Shown here in pieces: positions 25,301 through 35,461 of a stretch of 64,000 nt of DNA (within the stretch, counting starts at the first letter, position 1; each line of letters starts with the position of its first letter). Source of the DNA: Candidatus Binataceae bacterium (GTDB lineage Bacteria; Desulfobacterota; Binatia; Binatales; Binataceae); the NCBI GenBank assembly GCA_035308025.1, contig DATGHL010000053.1, positions 109,787-173,786 of the forward strand, in the 5' to 3' direction. Position numbers and translations under genes: made by a program. The notes beneath the pieces were generated by a model that was given only the letters and a program-made list of their open reading frames with translations, had not been told where the DNA came from and did no database searches.

Positions 25301-26560
25301 GTGGCATTTGAACTTGATCTCGACGTTAGCGGCCAGCGGCCTGACAGCGCCGCGCCGCCGGTGGCCCATCCGTTCGCCAGGCACGCGCGATGGACCTGGC
25401 TGGCCGCCGCGATCGCATTGGCGACGGCCGCCGCGCTCTACCTCGCACACGCCCGCAGGCCCAACGTCTGGTACGCGACTGCCGCGGTTAGCCGCGGCGC
25501 GATCGTGCGCGCAGTCAATGCCAGTGGGACGGTCAATCCGGTCACGACCGTGCAGGTCGGCAGCTACGTCTCCGGCCCGATTATCGAGCTTGATGCCGAC
25601 TTCAACACGCGCGTCAAGCGCGGCCAGTTAATCGCGCGGATCGATCCCCGGCCCTTCACCCTCAAGGTCGCGCAGGCGCGCGCACAGCTCGCCGACGCGC
25701 AAGCCGCGATCGAGCGCGATCAGGCCGACGCCGGCTACAAGCGCCTGCTTTACCAGCGCGCCCGCGAGCTGCTGCCGCTGGGCGCCGTCGCCCAGGATAC
25801 GGTCGATCAATACCGCAGCTCGGCCGATCAGGCCGCGGCCCAGGTCAAGGTTAATCGTGCGCTGGCCCAACAGCAGCAGGAGGCGCTCGCTGAGGCCGAG
25901 GTTAATCTCAACTACGCCAATATCGTCTCCCCAGTGGATGGCACCGTGGTGCTGCGCAACGTCGACGTCGGCCAGACCGTCGCGGCCAGCTTCCAAACCC
26001 CGGTGCTGTTCCTGATCGCCCGCGACCTCACGCGGATGCAGATCGATTGCAACGTCAGCGAAGCCGACGTCGGCAATATCCGCGTCGGGCAGCCGGCCGC
26101 CTTTACCGTCGAAGCGTTTCCCAACCGCACGATGCAGGGTGTGGTGAATCAGATTCGTCAGGCCCCGATTACGGTGCAGAACGTTGTCACCTACGACGTC
26201 GTGATCGCGATCGATAACCGCGCCCTTACGCTGATGCCGGGCATGACCGCCGACGTCAATATCATCACCGGCCATCGCGACGACGTCGTGCGGATTCCGG
26301 TCCGCGCGCTCCATTTCACCCCGCACGACGCGCGCTCGTCCCAACCAGCAGCGCCGGCAGTATCGCCTGGCCGCCGCGTGTCGCGGGTCTGGGTGATGCG
26401 TGACGGCCGCCCGGCGCCGATGACGGTCGCGCTCGGCCTGCGCAACGCCGACTATGCAGAGTTGATCGGTCCCGGCCCCGTTCTGGGCGATCAGCTTGCG
26501 ACCCAGGAAGTCGTGGGGGCCCCGTCTGCCGACGAACTCACGGCCGCGGCCGGGCGCTAA
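25301..26560 (+). CDS. macA: MacA-like periplasmic adaptor (membrane fusion protein)
   Basis: About 419 residues from GTG 25301, which is preceded by a perfect AGGAGG (25287-25292). There is one N-terminal membrane anchor (TWLAAAIALATAAALYLA). A lipoyl-like domain in two halves follows (GTVNPVTTVQVGSYVSG and NIVSPVDGTVVLRNVDVGQ), separated by a coiled-coil hairpin, then beta-barrel and membrane-proximal domains. It links MacB in the inner membrane to TolC. The neighbouring macB starts 6 bases downstream. Confidence 0.9.
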   Translation: MAFELDLDVSGQRPDSAAPPVAHPFARHARWTWLAAAIALATAAALYLAHARRPNVWYATAAVSRGAIVRAVNASGTVNPVTTVQVGSYVSGPIIELDADFNTRVKRGQLIARIDPRPFTLKVAQARAQLADAQAAIERDQADAGYKRLLYQRARELLPLGAVAQDTVDQYRSSADQAAAQVKVNRALAQQQQEALAEAEVNLNYANIVSPVDGTVVLRNVDVGQTVAASFQTPVLFLIARDLTRMQIDCNVSEADVGNIRVGQPAAFTVEAFPNRTMQGVVNQIRQAPITVQNVVTYDVVIAIDNRALTLMPGMTADVNIITGHRDDVVRIPVRALHFTPHDARSSQPAAPAVSPGRRVSRVWVMRDGRPAPMTVALGLRNADYAELIGPGPVLGDQLATQEVVGAPSADELTAAAGR

Positions 26561-26566
26561 GCCATC

Positions 26567-28675
26567 ATGACGCCGATTATTGAAGCTCGCGATCTCGTCA
26601 AGCGCTACGAAGTGGGCGGTGAGCCCTTTCTGGCGCTGCGCGGCGTCAGCCTCACGCTCGGGCGCGGCGAGTTCCTCGCGATCATGGGCGCGTCCGGCTC
26701 GGGCAAGTCCACGCTGCTCCATTTGCTCGGCTGCCTCGATCGCCCCGACGGCGGCCGCTACCTGCTCAACGGCGTGGACGTGCGCACGCTCGACGACAGT
26801 GGGCTGGCGGCCGTGCGGGGCCGCCTACTGGGCTTCGTCTTCCAGAGCTTCAATCTGCTCGCGCGAACCAGTGCGCTGGAAAACGTCGAGCTGCCATTGA
26901 TCTACTCCGGATGGACCGCGGCGGGGCGGGCGCGCGCGCGGCGCCTGCTGGCGACGCTGGGGCTCGAGGGCCGCTTCGACAACCAGCCCAATCAGCTTTC
27001 CGGCGGCCAACAGCAGCGGGTCGCAATCGCGCGCGCCTTGATCAACCGCCCGCTGGTGCTCTTGGCCGACGAACCGACCGGTAATCTGGATTCGCGCAAC
27101 GCCGCCGAGGTCCTCGACCTGCTCCGCACGCTTTGCCACGAGCAGGGTCTGACGATCGTGATGGTCACCCATGACGCCGAGGTTGCGCGCAGCGCCGACC
27201 GCACGATCACGCTGCGCGACGGGCTGATCGTCACGGACCAGCTTAACCCACGCACTGCGCCGGCCGCGCCGCCCACGATCGCGGATGCGGTCCCCTCGCC
27301 CCCCGCCGCGATCGCGGAGAGCGGCGCCTGGCGGGCGCTCGCCGCGATGATTCTGCTGAGCGCGCGCCGCTCGCTCGGGCGCAACCGGCTGCGCGCGGGG
27401 CTGACGATGCTCGGCGTCCTGATCGGCGTCGCCGCCGTGGTGCTCATGATGGCGATCGGCCAGGGCACCAGCGCGGTGATCCAGCAACGGATCCGCAGCC
27501 TCGGCACGAATATGCTGACAGTCCATCCGGGTACTACGATCGCCAGCGGCGTGCGCGTCGGAAGCGGCAGCAACTCCAAGCTGACGGTTGGCGACGCGCG
27601 CGCGATCGGCGCTGACGATGCCGCAATCGGCGGCGTCGCCTACGTCATTCGCCAGGCCGCGCAGGTGGTTAATGAGGATCGCAACTGGAGCACCGTGATC
27701 GTCGGCACCGGACCCGAGTATTTCACGATTCGCGACTGGGGCGTGACCAGCGGGCGCATTTTCAATCATGAGGAGGCGCGCACCGCGGCCACCGTCTGCC
27801 TGCTCGGCCAAACCGTCGCAACCAATCTGTTCGATACGGACGACCCGGTGGGCGCCTCGATTCGCATCAAGAACGTGCCGTTCCGCGTTATCGGCGTGCT
27901 CGCACCCAAGGGCGCGACCAACGAAGGACAGGATCAGGACGATGCGGTGATGATCCCGTTCACCACCGCCGAGCGCCGCGTGTTGGGCTCCGCGACCGCC
28001 GCGGGCGGGGGCTCCGCGGCAATCGCGGACCCCGGTTCCGCGCCCGCGTTTGAGGCCCATTACAACGTCGAGGCGGTGCGCAACACGATGGCCGGCCAGG
28101 CGCCGCGGATGCTCGGTAAGGTGAATATCATATACGCACAGGCGGTCAACGCCGGCCTGATCGACTCCGCCATCGACGAACTGACAGCTACGCTGCGCGA
28201 GCGGCACGGCCTCAAGCCCCGGCAAGACGACGACTTCACGGTGCACGACATGACCGCGATCGCGCAGGCCTCCGCTAGCACAAGCCGAATGCTGACGATG
28301 CTGCTGGCCGCGCTGGCCTCGATCGCGCTGGTAGTCGGCGGCGTTGGCATCATGAACATCATGCTCGTGTCAGTGACCGAACGGACGCGCGAGATCGGTA
28401 TCCGCCTGGCGGTCGGCGCGCAACGCACCCATATCCTCGCGCAGTTCCTGGCCGAGGCGGTGCTGCTCAGCCTGGCCGGCGGTTTGGCGGGCGTGGTGTT
28501 GGGAGTGTTGGGCGCCGTGGCAGTCACAGCGCTCGATCTGGGGCCGACGGTGCTTTCGTTCACGCCGATCGTGGGGTCGCTACTGTTTTCCGCCGCGGTG
28601 GGCGTCTTCTTCGGTTATTACCCGGCCAAGCGGGCCGCGCTGCTCAAGCCGATCGAGGCCCTCCGCTATGAATAA
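26567..28675 (+). CDS. macB: MacB-type ABC transporter
   Basis: A 702-residue protein. The N-terminal ATPase has Walker A GASGSGKST, signature LSGGQQQR and Walker B VLLADEPTGNLDS. A linker follows, then a first membrane helix (LTMLGVLIGVAAVVLMMAIG), a large periplasmic domain and three C-terminal helices of the FtsX type (VGGVGIMNIMLVSVTERTRE precedes the second). MacB works as a mechanotransmitter that expels periplasmic substrates through MacA and TolC. The complete tripartite set is encoded here in the order tolC-macA-macB. Confidence 0.93.
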   Translation: MTPIIEARDLVKRYEVGGEPFLALRGVSLTLGRGEFLAIMGASGSGKSTLLHLLGCLDRPDGGRYLLNGVDVRTLDDSGLAAVRGRLLGFVFQSFNLLARTSALENVELPLIYSGWTAAGRARARRLLATLGLEGRFDNQPNQLSGGQQQRVAIARALINRPLVLLADEPTGNLDSRNAAEVLDLLRTLCHEQGLTIVMVTHDAEVARSADRTITLRDGLIVTDQLNPRTAPAAPPTIADAVPSPPAAIAESGAWRALAAMILLSARRSLGRNRLRAGLTMLGVLIGVAAVVLMMAIGQGTSAVIQQRIRSLGTNMLTVHPGTTIASGVRVGSGSNSKLTVGDARAIGADDAAIGGVAYVIRQAAQVVNEDRNWSTVIVGTGPEYFTIRDWGVTSGRIFNHEEARTAATVCLLGQTVATNLFDTDDPVGASIRIKNVPFRVIGVLAPKGATNEGQDQDDAVMIPFTTAERRVLGSATAAGGGSAAIADPGSAPAFEAHYNVEAVRNTMAGQAPRMLGKVNIIYAQAVNAGLIDSAIDELTATLRERHGLKPRQDDDFTVHDMTAIAQASASTSRMLTMLLAALASIALVVGGVGIMNIMLVSVTERTREIGIRLAVGAQRTHILAQFLAEAVLLSLAGGLAGVVLGVLGAVAVTALDLGPTVLSFTPIVGSLLFSAAVGVFFGYYPAKRAALLKPIEALRYE

Positions 28676-28733
28676 GTCATTCGCACGCCGCCGCAGCGCG
28701 CTGCGGCGCTATCTCTCAAGCAAGCGAGGAACC

Positions 28734-30029
28734 ATGAAAATACCTGCAAATCCCCCCGTCGCCTTCATCCTGAAACGCTACCCGCGCCTATCCGAGACGT
28801 TTATCCTCAACGAAATCCGGGCGCTCGAACGTCTGGGCGCGCGCCTCGAAATCTTCTCCCTGCTGCGTCCGGAAGAGCAACTGACCCATCCGACCCTGGC
28901 CGAAGTCGCCGCTCCCGTGACCTATTTCCCGGCCAATCCGCTGCGGCGGATCGGTACGATTCTGTGGTCGCATCTGCTGATGCTCGCGTCGGCGCCGCTG
29001 CGCTATCTCCATGTCCTGCTGCTCGCCGTCGGGTGGTCGGCGCAGTCACAGCGGCCGCTCGGGGTCTGGAAGCAGTTCATGCGTTCGGCTTACATCGCGC
29101 TCCGCTGCCGGCGCGCTGGTGTGGGCCATATCCATGCGCATTTTGCCAACGCGCCCACCGCCGTTGCCCATATGGCGAGCCTGATGCTGGAGGTGCCCTT
29201 CAGCTTCACGACGCACGCGAAGGATCTCTACCTGACTCCGCGCGAGGTGATCCGCCGCCGGCTCCATGCCGCCAGCTTCGTTTCGACTTGCACCCGCTAC
29301 AATATGGACTATCTCGGCGGGCTCGCCGAGCCGTCCGACGCCGGCAAGCTGAATCTCGTCTATCACGGGATCGACCTGAGCGAGTTTCCCGCCATGCCAC
29401 GCTCCCCCGCGCTGGCAGGCCATGGCGGTAACAACGCCACCGCGCTGCCGCCACTCATCCTGTCGGTCGGCCGGCTCGTGCCGAAAAAAGGCATGGGCGA
29501 CCTGCTCGCAGCGTGCCGCATATTGCGGGCGCGCGACATCGCGTTCCGTTGTATCGTCGTCGGCGGCGGCCCGTTGCGTGCGAGCCTCGAGGCGCAAGGG
29601 CAGGAACCTGGTCTTGACGGGAGGGTCACCTTTACGGGTGCGATGGCGCATGACCGGTTGATCGCGCTCTACTGTCAGGCGACTGCCTTTGCCCTGGTGC
29701 CGCAGATCGCCGAGGACGGCGATCGCGACGGCATCCCCAACGTTCTGGCCGAGGCGATGGCCGCCGGTGTTCCGGTGGTGACCACCGCCATTTCAGGTAT
29801 CCCGGAACTGGTGGAGCATGGACAGACCGGTCTCCTGGTTGGCGCGCGTAATCCCAACGCCGCGGCCGACGCGCTCCAGCGGTTGCTCGGCGACGCCACG
29901 CTGCAACGCAAGCTCGCGCTGGCCGCCCGCCGCCGAATCGAGAGCGACTTTGCCTGCTGGGAGAATGCCCGCGCGATGTATCGATTGCTGACCCCGGCGT
30001 CGGCTGCTCCCGCTCGCCGCGCCGCCTAG
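28734..30029 (+). CDS. glycosyltransferase family 4 (colanic-acid type)
   Basis: GT-B glycosyltransferase of about 431 residues, resembling WcaL/AmsK-type enzymes. FILKRYPRLSETFILNEIRA opens the protein and HIHAHFANAPT follows. The C-terminal domain has SVGRLVPKKGMGDLL, GEDGDRDGIPNVLAEAMAAG-like AEDGDRDGIPNVLAEAMAAG, and GLLVGARN. I chose ATG 28734 because GCGAGGA stands just before it; an in-frame ATG at 28668 would overlap macB by 8 bases and add 22 basic residues. It is the last gene of the assembly/export run. Confidence 0.9.
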   Translation: MKIPANPPVAFILKRYPRLSETFILNEIRALERLGARLEIFSLLRPEEQLTHPTLAEVAAPVTYFPANPLRRIGTILWSHLLMLASAPLRYLHVLLLAVGWSAQSQRPLGVWKQFMRSAYIALRCRRAGVGHIHAHFANAPTAVAHMASLMLEVPFSFTTHAKDLYLTPREVIRRRLHAASFVSTCTRYNMDYLGGLAEPSDAGKLNLVYHGIDLSEFPAMPRSPALAGHGGNNATALPPLILSVGRLVPKKGMGDLLAACRILRARDIAFRCIVVGGGPLRASLEAQGQEPGLDGRVTFTGAMAHDRLIALYCQATAFALVPQIAEDGDRDGIPNVLAEAMAAGVPVVTTAISGIPELVEHGQTGLLVGARNPNAAADALQRLLGDATLQRKLALAARRRIESDFACWENARAMYRLLTPASAAPARRAA

Positions 30030-30108
30030 GTATTCAGTCAATTGAATGAATTTAGATATTAGCAGCCCGGTTAGTCGGCGGATGCGCCCGCCGCCGGAAG
30101 CGTCACAC

Positions 30109-32748
30109 TCAGCTGCGTACTCCTGGCTTGCGGGGCGCGGCGGGATTGTCGCGCGGCGACGCGGCCGGAATATACACGATGAAGCGGCTGCCCTGGTCGA
30201 CGGCCGATTCAACGCTTATCGTTCCGCCGAACAGGGCGGTGACGATATCGCGCGAGATCGACAGGCCGAGGCCGGTGCCCTCGCCGAGCGGCTTGGTGGA
30301 GAAGAACTGGTCGAAGATCTTGTCGAGATTGGCGGGACTGATGCCGCAGCCGTGATCGCTGACCGTAATCACCACCGCGCTCTGATCGCTGCGAATATCC
30401 ACGCCGACCGTCCGCTCTTCAAGGAGACTGGTGGTGTAAGCGTCGATCGCATTGACGATCAGATTGGTGAGTACCTGGCTGAGCTTTCCCGCGTCGCCGA
30501 AGACCAGCGGGTCGGGGCCGCTGGTGACCTTGAGCGTGCAGTCGGCCAGCCGCAAGCGGTGGGCGACCAGGGGCTCGATTTGCTCAAGGAGCTCGCGCAC
30601 CGAGAACGTGCGGCTTTCTTCCTGCTCCAGATCGCGCGTGTGGGCCTTGAGGCTGCGTATATGCGCCGCGGCCTTGTCGATCCACTGGCGCGTGTTGGAC
30701 ACCAGCATCATGATTTGCTGGACGGCGGCGCCGTTGTGTGGGGCATTGCCGGTCGGCGCCGGCCGCGGCAATTCTTCGACCAGTTGCTGAATCAGTTTCA
30801 GCGAGGTCATCGACGCGCCCAGCGGGGTGTTCATCTCGTGCGCGATACCGGCGCTCAAGCGGCCTAGCGCGGCCATGCTTTCGGCGCGAGTCAGGGTTTG
30901 GCGACTGCGTTGCAGATCACTATAAGCGTGGCCGAGGCGTTCGATCGACGAACGTAGATCGGCGTTGCTGCGGGCGAGTTCGCGGGTGCGTTCCTCGACC
31001 CGCGCCTCGAGCGCAAGGTTGAGCGCTTCGATTTCCGCATAAGCCATCGCGTTGCCGATTGACAGCACGCTCTGATTGGCGAGTGCGCCAAGGAAAGCCC
31101 GGTCGTCCGCCGAGAAAAACGCGCCGGATTCCTTACGCCCGAGCAGAATCATGCCGAGCAACTCATGCTTGAGCATCAGCGGCGCCGCGAGCATCGTCTG
31201 CTGCGCGACCTCGGATTCGTGCGCGCGCGCCATCCGGGCCGGCGCGAAGCTGGGTTCTTCGCCATCCTCGGTCGTAAAGACCCCCTGATGGTATGACTTC
31301 AGGCGTTCGACCAGCGGATCATCGGCGGCCAGCGTCGGCGGATGGTCCATCGGGGGATAGACGCAAAGGTAGCGGCCATGCGCGGGCTGCTGGAGAAATA
31401 TCCGGCAATCCCGGGCCGCCACGGTGGCGCCGATCGTCTCGTGCACAAAGGCCAGAATCTCGTTGAGCCGCAGCGTCGAGCCGAGCGCCGCGCTGCTCGC
31501 TTCGAGCATCCGGCGCGGATCGTAATGCAACCGGAAAAAGATCCGGTCAATGCTTTTCTGCAGCAGGTTGCGCAGCGGATTGAGCAGCAGGGCCAGGATC
31601 GAGATGAAAGCCAGCGAGGCCGGCAGCGTTGGGGCTAAATGCGCCGCGTTGAGGTCCAAATCAAGCAGCGCGAGCATTGCCAGATAACCGAGCATCAAGG
31701 TCGCCGTCAGCGCCAGGTAATAGACTCCGCGCTTGATCAACGCATCGATCTCGAACAGGTCGTGTTTGATAATGGCGTACCCGACGCTGAGCGGAAAAAT
31801 GACGACGGTGTAACCCGCGTAATTAACCGGCACTGCGCCGCCGGCGAGCCCCGAGTAGAGCATCAGCGCGCCGGGGAAAGTGAATCCGGCCAGCAGTCCG
31901 AGCAGGATGATCCGCAGTCGCTGCCGCACCCGAAAAGACGGGCTGGTGCAATAGTCCCAGGCTACTGCGCCAAGCAGAAAGATGCCGCCGAGGCCGGCGT
32001 AGATCATGCACAGGTTGTGGATCAGCGTGTAGGCCGCCGGCCGGTAGAGGTAGAACTCGTAGCTGGCGCCCAATGCCGCTGCGATCATATACGGGAGCGC
32101 GAGCAGCCACCCGCGCCATCGGCGCAAACGATCGACTGGAAAGACCAGCGCCAGATGGATCAGCAGGCCCGCCGGGAAAAACGCTTCGCCCAGGATATGC
32201 AGTCTGAAGAAATTCGCCGGCGAATATAAATCCGCGGCCGTGATCGCGAACACGCCCCCGGCAATTCCACCGATCAGCAGGGCTCGGCCACCCGCCGCCT
32301 CCGGCGCGAGCCACCACACCGCGATGCCGATGAGGGCCAGTCCCAGACCCGACAACAGATAGGGCAGGAAGATCAGCAGATAGTCCTGATCAGTGAAGGT
32401 GCGCGAGTTGACGGCTAGCTCTGACTGGCGGTCGCCTTGGCGGAGCATGTAAGTGATCTTTGCGCCACTGGGCAGGCGGCCCACGATCGCGTACACCTCG
32501 TGTCCGGTGTTGGTGGGCACTCCGTTAACCGCCATGACGGCGTGCTGGTAAACGTCGTGCTTAGCGGCCGGCCAGTCGGGCAGGCTGACCGACGCCACCA
32601 CGCCGTTGGCCATTACGAAAAAGCCGGGGAAGGTTCGTCCAATCCAGCGCAGGCTGGTGATCGTGCAGGTCACGGCTAGCGCGATCATCAACACGGCGAG
32701 GGCCGCGGCGGTGGCGTCGTGACGCCGTCTATTGGCCGGCTTGATCAC
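30109..32748 (-). CDS. membrane histidine kinase with PDZ-like, multi-helix and GAF domains
   Basis: An 879-residue kinase from GTG 32748. The first membrane helix is followed by a periplasmic segment of about 100 residues that looks PDZ-like (VMAVNGVPTNTGHEVYAIVG). Seven to eight helices follow (about residues 135-370), then a GAF domain (about 410-560), a coiled coil and the catalytic core. The phospho-His is in GIAHEMNTPLG (about residue 637), the N box is LTNLIVNAID, and the ATP lid motifs are DHGCGI and GTGLGLSISRD. It closes a minus-strand run of four signalling genes. A broken copy of its N-terminus lies at 14901-15290. The signal is unknown. Confidence 0.9.
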   Translation of the reverse strand: MIKPANRRRHDATAAALAVLMIALAVTCTITSLRWIGRTFPGFFVMANGVVASVSLPDWPAAKHDVYQHAVMAVNGVPTNTGHEVYAIVGRLPSGAKITYMLRQGDRQSELAVNSRTFTDQDYLLIFLPYLLSGLGLALIGIAVWWLAPEAAGGRALLIGGIAGGVFAITAADLYSPANFFRLHILGEAFFPAGLLIHLALVFPVDRLRRWRGWLLALPYMIAAALGASYEFYLYRPAAYTLIHNLCMIYAGLGGIFLLGAVAWDYCTSPSFRVRQRLRIILLGLLAGFTFPGALMLYSGLAGGAVPVNYAGYTVVIFPLSVGYAIIKHDLFEIDALIKRGVYYLALTATLMLGYLAMLALLDLDLNAAHLAPTLPASLAFISILALLLNPLRNLLQKSIDRIFFRLHYDPRRMLEASSAALGSTLRLNEILAFVHETIGATVAARDCRIFLQQPAHGRYLCVYPPMDHPPTLAADDPLVERLKSYHQGVFTTEDGEEPSFAPARMARAHESEVAQQTMLAAPLMLKHELLGMILLGRKESGAFFSADDRAFLGALANQSVLSIGNAMAYAEIEALNLALEARVEERTRELARSNADLRSSIERLGHAYSDLQRSRQTLTRAESMAALGRLSAGIAHEMNTPLGASMTSLKLIQQLVEELPRPAPTGNAPHNGAAVQQIMMLVSNTRQWIDKAAAHIRSLKAHTRDLEQEESRTFSVRELLEQIEPLVAHRLRLADCTLKVTSGPDPLVFGDAGKLSQVLTNLIVNAIDAYTTSLLEERTVGVDIRSDQSAVVITVSDHGCGISPANLDKIFDQFFSTKPLGEGTGLGLSISRDIVTALFGGTISVESAVDQGSRFIVYIPAASPRDNPAAPRKPGVRS

Positions 32749-32866
32749 AACCTTTGTGGCTCCCGCGCCGGCCCACTGCCGAGCGGAATCCGGCCGATGA
32801 TTACGCCTTGGGCGTTGGTGGACAGCTGCTCAAAGCGGCCGGCAGAATCGACGAAACCGGCAGCGT

Positions 32867-33976
32867 TCATCGCGCGACGCGCGCACCCGCGCGCAGCGTC
32901 AGTTCGATCCGGGTCCCTGCGCCAGGCACCGATCGCAGGGTTAGCTGGCCGCCGATCAGCCGGGCGCGCTCACGCATCCCGATCAGGCCGGACGCAAGCG
33001 GATCGCTCTTCTTGCCGGTGTCAAACCCGATCCCGTCGTCCGCCACTGACAGCGCCAGATGCTCTGCGGTGCGGCTCAACTCAATGGCGACCTTGGCCGC
33101 CTGCGCATGACGCCCCACGTTGTTGAGCGCTTCCTGGACAATGCGGCAGACGTTGCGCACGACCTCGGCCTCAAACTCTTCATCCTCCAGCGAAGCGGCA
33201 AAGCTCACCGCCATCGAACAGCGTTTTTCAAACTCGCGGACGCAGGCGCGCACGGCCGCCGCGAGGCCGCGCTCGTGCCATTCATCAACCCGCAGGCTTG
33301 AACACAGCTCGCGAGTGCCGCGGATCGCATCTTCGATCAGCGCCCTGGACTCCGCGAGCCGCGCGGCCAGCGCGGGCAGCGTCGACGGGCAATGGCGCGA
33401 CGACCAATCGAGATCCAGCGCAATCGCGGTCAGCAGCTGGCCGAGTTCATCGTGCAGTTCGCGGCTGATCCGCTCGCGCTCCTCCTCCTGCAACTCGAGC
33501 AGCCTCATCGAGAGGCGGCGCAACTCGGCTTGCGATTCGACCAGTTCAGCCTCCGCGCCTTTGACCCGCGCGAGCTGGCGCGCGCTCTTGAGCGCGGTTT
33601 CGATCCCCAGCAGCAGCCGATCGGGTCCATCCGTCTTATCGTGATAACCCTGCACGTCGAGCAGCCGCATCATCTCGCGCGGCGGCTTTTCCCCGTAATA
33701 GCCGGTCTGCAAGATAATCTGCACGTCGCGGTCGAATTGACGGATTGCCTCGACCAACTGCTCGCCGTTCATCCGCGGCATGAAGTAATCGATCAGCAGG
33801 AGTTGCGCGCGCTCTTCGCGGAGCGTTGCCAGCGCCGCCGCGCCGCTGGCCGCGGTCAGTACCCGGTAGCCTTCATGTTCCAGCAACATGCGGGTGGAGG
33901 TCAGCGTCTCGTGCTGATCGTCGACGACCATCACCGTGAAAACTGACGCTTGCGATGCGGGCGCAACGATACTCAT
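32867..33976 (-). CDS. receiver-first histidine kinase (REC-HisKA_3-HATPase), paralogue
   Basis: A 369-residue soluble protein with the same order as the one at 12908-14008. The receiver comes first (VMVVDDQHETLTSTR, phospho-Asp in LLIDYFMPR), then a coiled coil, then the phospho-His in SRELHDELGQLLTAIA and a HATPase (NVGRHAQ, DDGIGFD, GLIGMRERARLIGG). Both share the unusual block ILQTGY-(A/Y)-GE-(R/K)-PPREM near residue 100 and GYHDK, so they belong to one specific family. A receiver at the N-terminus suggests that an upstream kinase feeds it, and the neighbouring membrane kinases are candidates. No LuxR-type regulator is adjacent here. Confidence 0.9.
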   Translation of the reverse strand: MSIVAPASQASVFTVMVVDDQHETLTSTRMLLEHEGYRVLTAASGAAALATLREERAQLLLIDYFMPRMNGEQLVEAIRQFDRDVQIILQTGYYGEKPPREMMRLLDVQGYHDKTDGPDRLLLGIETALKSARQLARVKGAEAELVESQAELRRLSMRLLELQEEERERISRELHDELGQLLTAIALDLDWSSRHCPSTLPALAARLAESRALIEDAIRGTRELCSSLRVDEWHERGLAAAVRACVREFEKRCSMAVSFAASLEDEEFEAEVVRNVCRIVQEALNNVGRHAQAAKVAIELSRTAEHLALSVADDGIGFDTGKKSDPLASGLIGMRERARLIGGQLTLRSVPGAGTRIELTLRAGARVAR

Positions 33977-34036
33977 ATGGCAAGGGCTGCCGTCAAACTC
34001 TGCGCGAGATGGAGCGGGTTCACCCGCCGCGCGCGC

Positions 34037-35449
34037 TTACGATTCATCGCCGGGGCCGGAGCTGCGCGCCGCGGCCTCGACTAACGCGGCGCGAGTCGCC
34101 GACTCTTCGAGCTTACGATAAAGCGTCTTGCGGTCGATGCCTAGAATCGTCGCGGCTTCGCTTTTGTTGCCACCCACCGCACCTAGTATCGACCGGATGT
34201 AGTCGCGTTCCAGCTGATCGAGCGTCGGCCGTCGTGCAAACGCCTCGTCACGCGGAAACTCGTCAGCCCCGTTGCCGGCGATCTTGCTGGGCAGGTCGTG
34301 GCGACTGATGCGGCCTTCAACGCACATGATTAAGGCGCGCTGAATCGCGTTCTGGAGTTCGCGGACGTTGCCCGGCCAGGCGTAGCGCAACAGCCGCTGC
34401 ATCGCGTCGGGCGCGATCGCGGCCGGCGCCCGCGCCGCTTCGGCCGCGGCGCGCGCCATAAAATGTTCGATTAGCAGGGGAATATCCTCGCGCCGTTCGC
34501 GCAGCGGCGGCAGGTGCAGGATGATCGCAGAGAGCCGATAGTACAGGTCTGCCCGAAACGTGCCCGCCGCGATCGCCTGATCAAGGTCGGCGTTGGTCGC
34601 CGCCACCACCCGCACATCCACCGCGGTCTCGGCGGTGGCCCCGAGCGGCCGCACGCGCTTGGTTTCGATCACAGTCAGCAATTTGGCTTGCAGCGCCCGC
34701 GGCATCTCGCCGATCTCGTCGAGAAACAGCGTGCCGCCGGCCGCCGCTTGAATCAGCCCGGTCTTGTTCTGGCGCGCGCCGGTGAACGCGCCCGGCACAT
34801 GACCAAACAGCTCGCTTTCGAGCAGGCTCTCGGGAATCGCTGCGCAATTGATCGGGACGAACGGGGCTTTCGCCCGCCTGCTGTGGAAGTGCAACGCGCG
34901 GGCGAGCAGATCCTTGCCGGTGCCACTCTCGCCAGTCAAAAGAACGTTCGCCGGACTGTCGGCGATGCGCCGCACCATCTCGAGCAACTCCGCCATTCGC
35001 GGGTTGGCCGCGATGATGCTTTCGAGGCCATAGCTGCGCGCCAATTCGCTGCGCAGCCGGCGCACCTCCTGACGGAGCTCGAGATCCGCAAGTGCGCGCC
35101 GCACCACTATCAGCAACTCGCTGTTGCTAAACGGTTTCGTGATGTAGTCGAATGCACCCAGCCGCATCGATTCCACCGCCGTTTCGATCGAGCCAAAGGC
35201 GGTGATCATCACGACCTGCAGGTCCGGATACTGCCGCTTGATTTCGGCTTGCAGCTCGTGGCCGCTGATGCCGGTCATCATGAGGTCGGAAATCACCAGA
35301 TCCGGGCATGCCCGCGCGATGCGCGCCAGCGCCTCCTCGCCCGAATTGGCCGCGAGCACGGCGTAGCCGGCCGCGCTGAGGACTTCGGCCAGCATGCCGG
35401 TCATGGCGCTATCGTCGTCAACGACCATGATCGTCGCCTTGTGATCCAT
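34037..35449 (-). CDS. NtrC-family sigma54-dependent response regulator
   Basis: A 470-residue regulator. The receiver ([11 protein letters not shown], Asp in LVISDLMM) is followed by an AAA+ domain with Walker [11 protein letters not shown], an intact GAFTGA loop, Walker [13 protein letters not shown] and arginine finger region. A Fis-type helix-turn-helix closes it ([16 protein letters not shown]). The upstream kinase gene ends 12 bases before it, so the two form a pair. It would activate sigma54 promoters when phosphorylated. The C-terminus has a short acidic tail. Confidence 0.93.
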   Translation of the reverse strand: MDHKATIMVVDDDSAMTGMLAEVLSAAGYAVLAANSGEEALARIARACPDLVISDLMMTGISGHELQAEIKRQYPDLQVVMITAFGSIETAVESMRLGAFDYITKPFSNSELLIVVRRALADLELRQEVRRLRSELARSYGLESIIAANPRMAELLEMVRRIADSPANVLLTGESGTGKDLLARALHFHSRRAKAPFVPINCAAIPESLLESELFGHVPGAFTGARQNKTGLIQAAAGGTLFLDEIGEMPRALQAKLLTVIETKRVRPLGATAETAVDVRVVAATNADLDQAIAAGTFRADLYYRLSAIILHLPPLRERREDIPLLIEHFMARAAAEAARAPAAIAPDAMQRLLRYAWPGNVRELQNAIQRALIMCVEGRISRHDLPSKIAGNGADEFPRDEAFARRPTLDQLERDYIRSILGAVGGNKSEAATILGIDRKTLYRKLEESATRAALVEAAARSSGPGDES

Positions 35450-35461
35450 GCGAGCCTTGCC

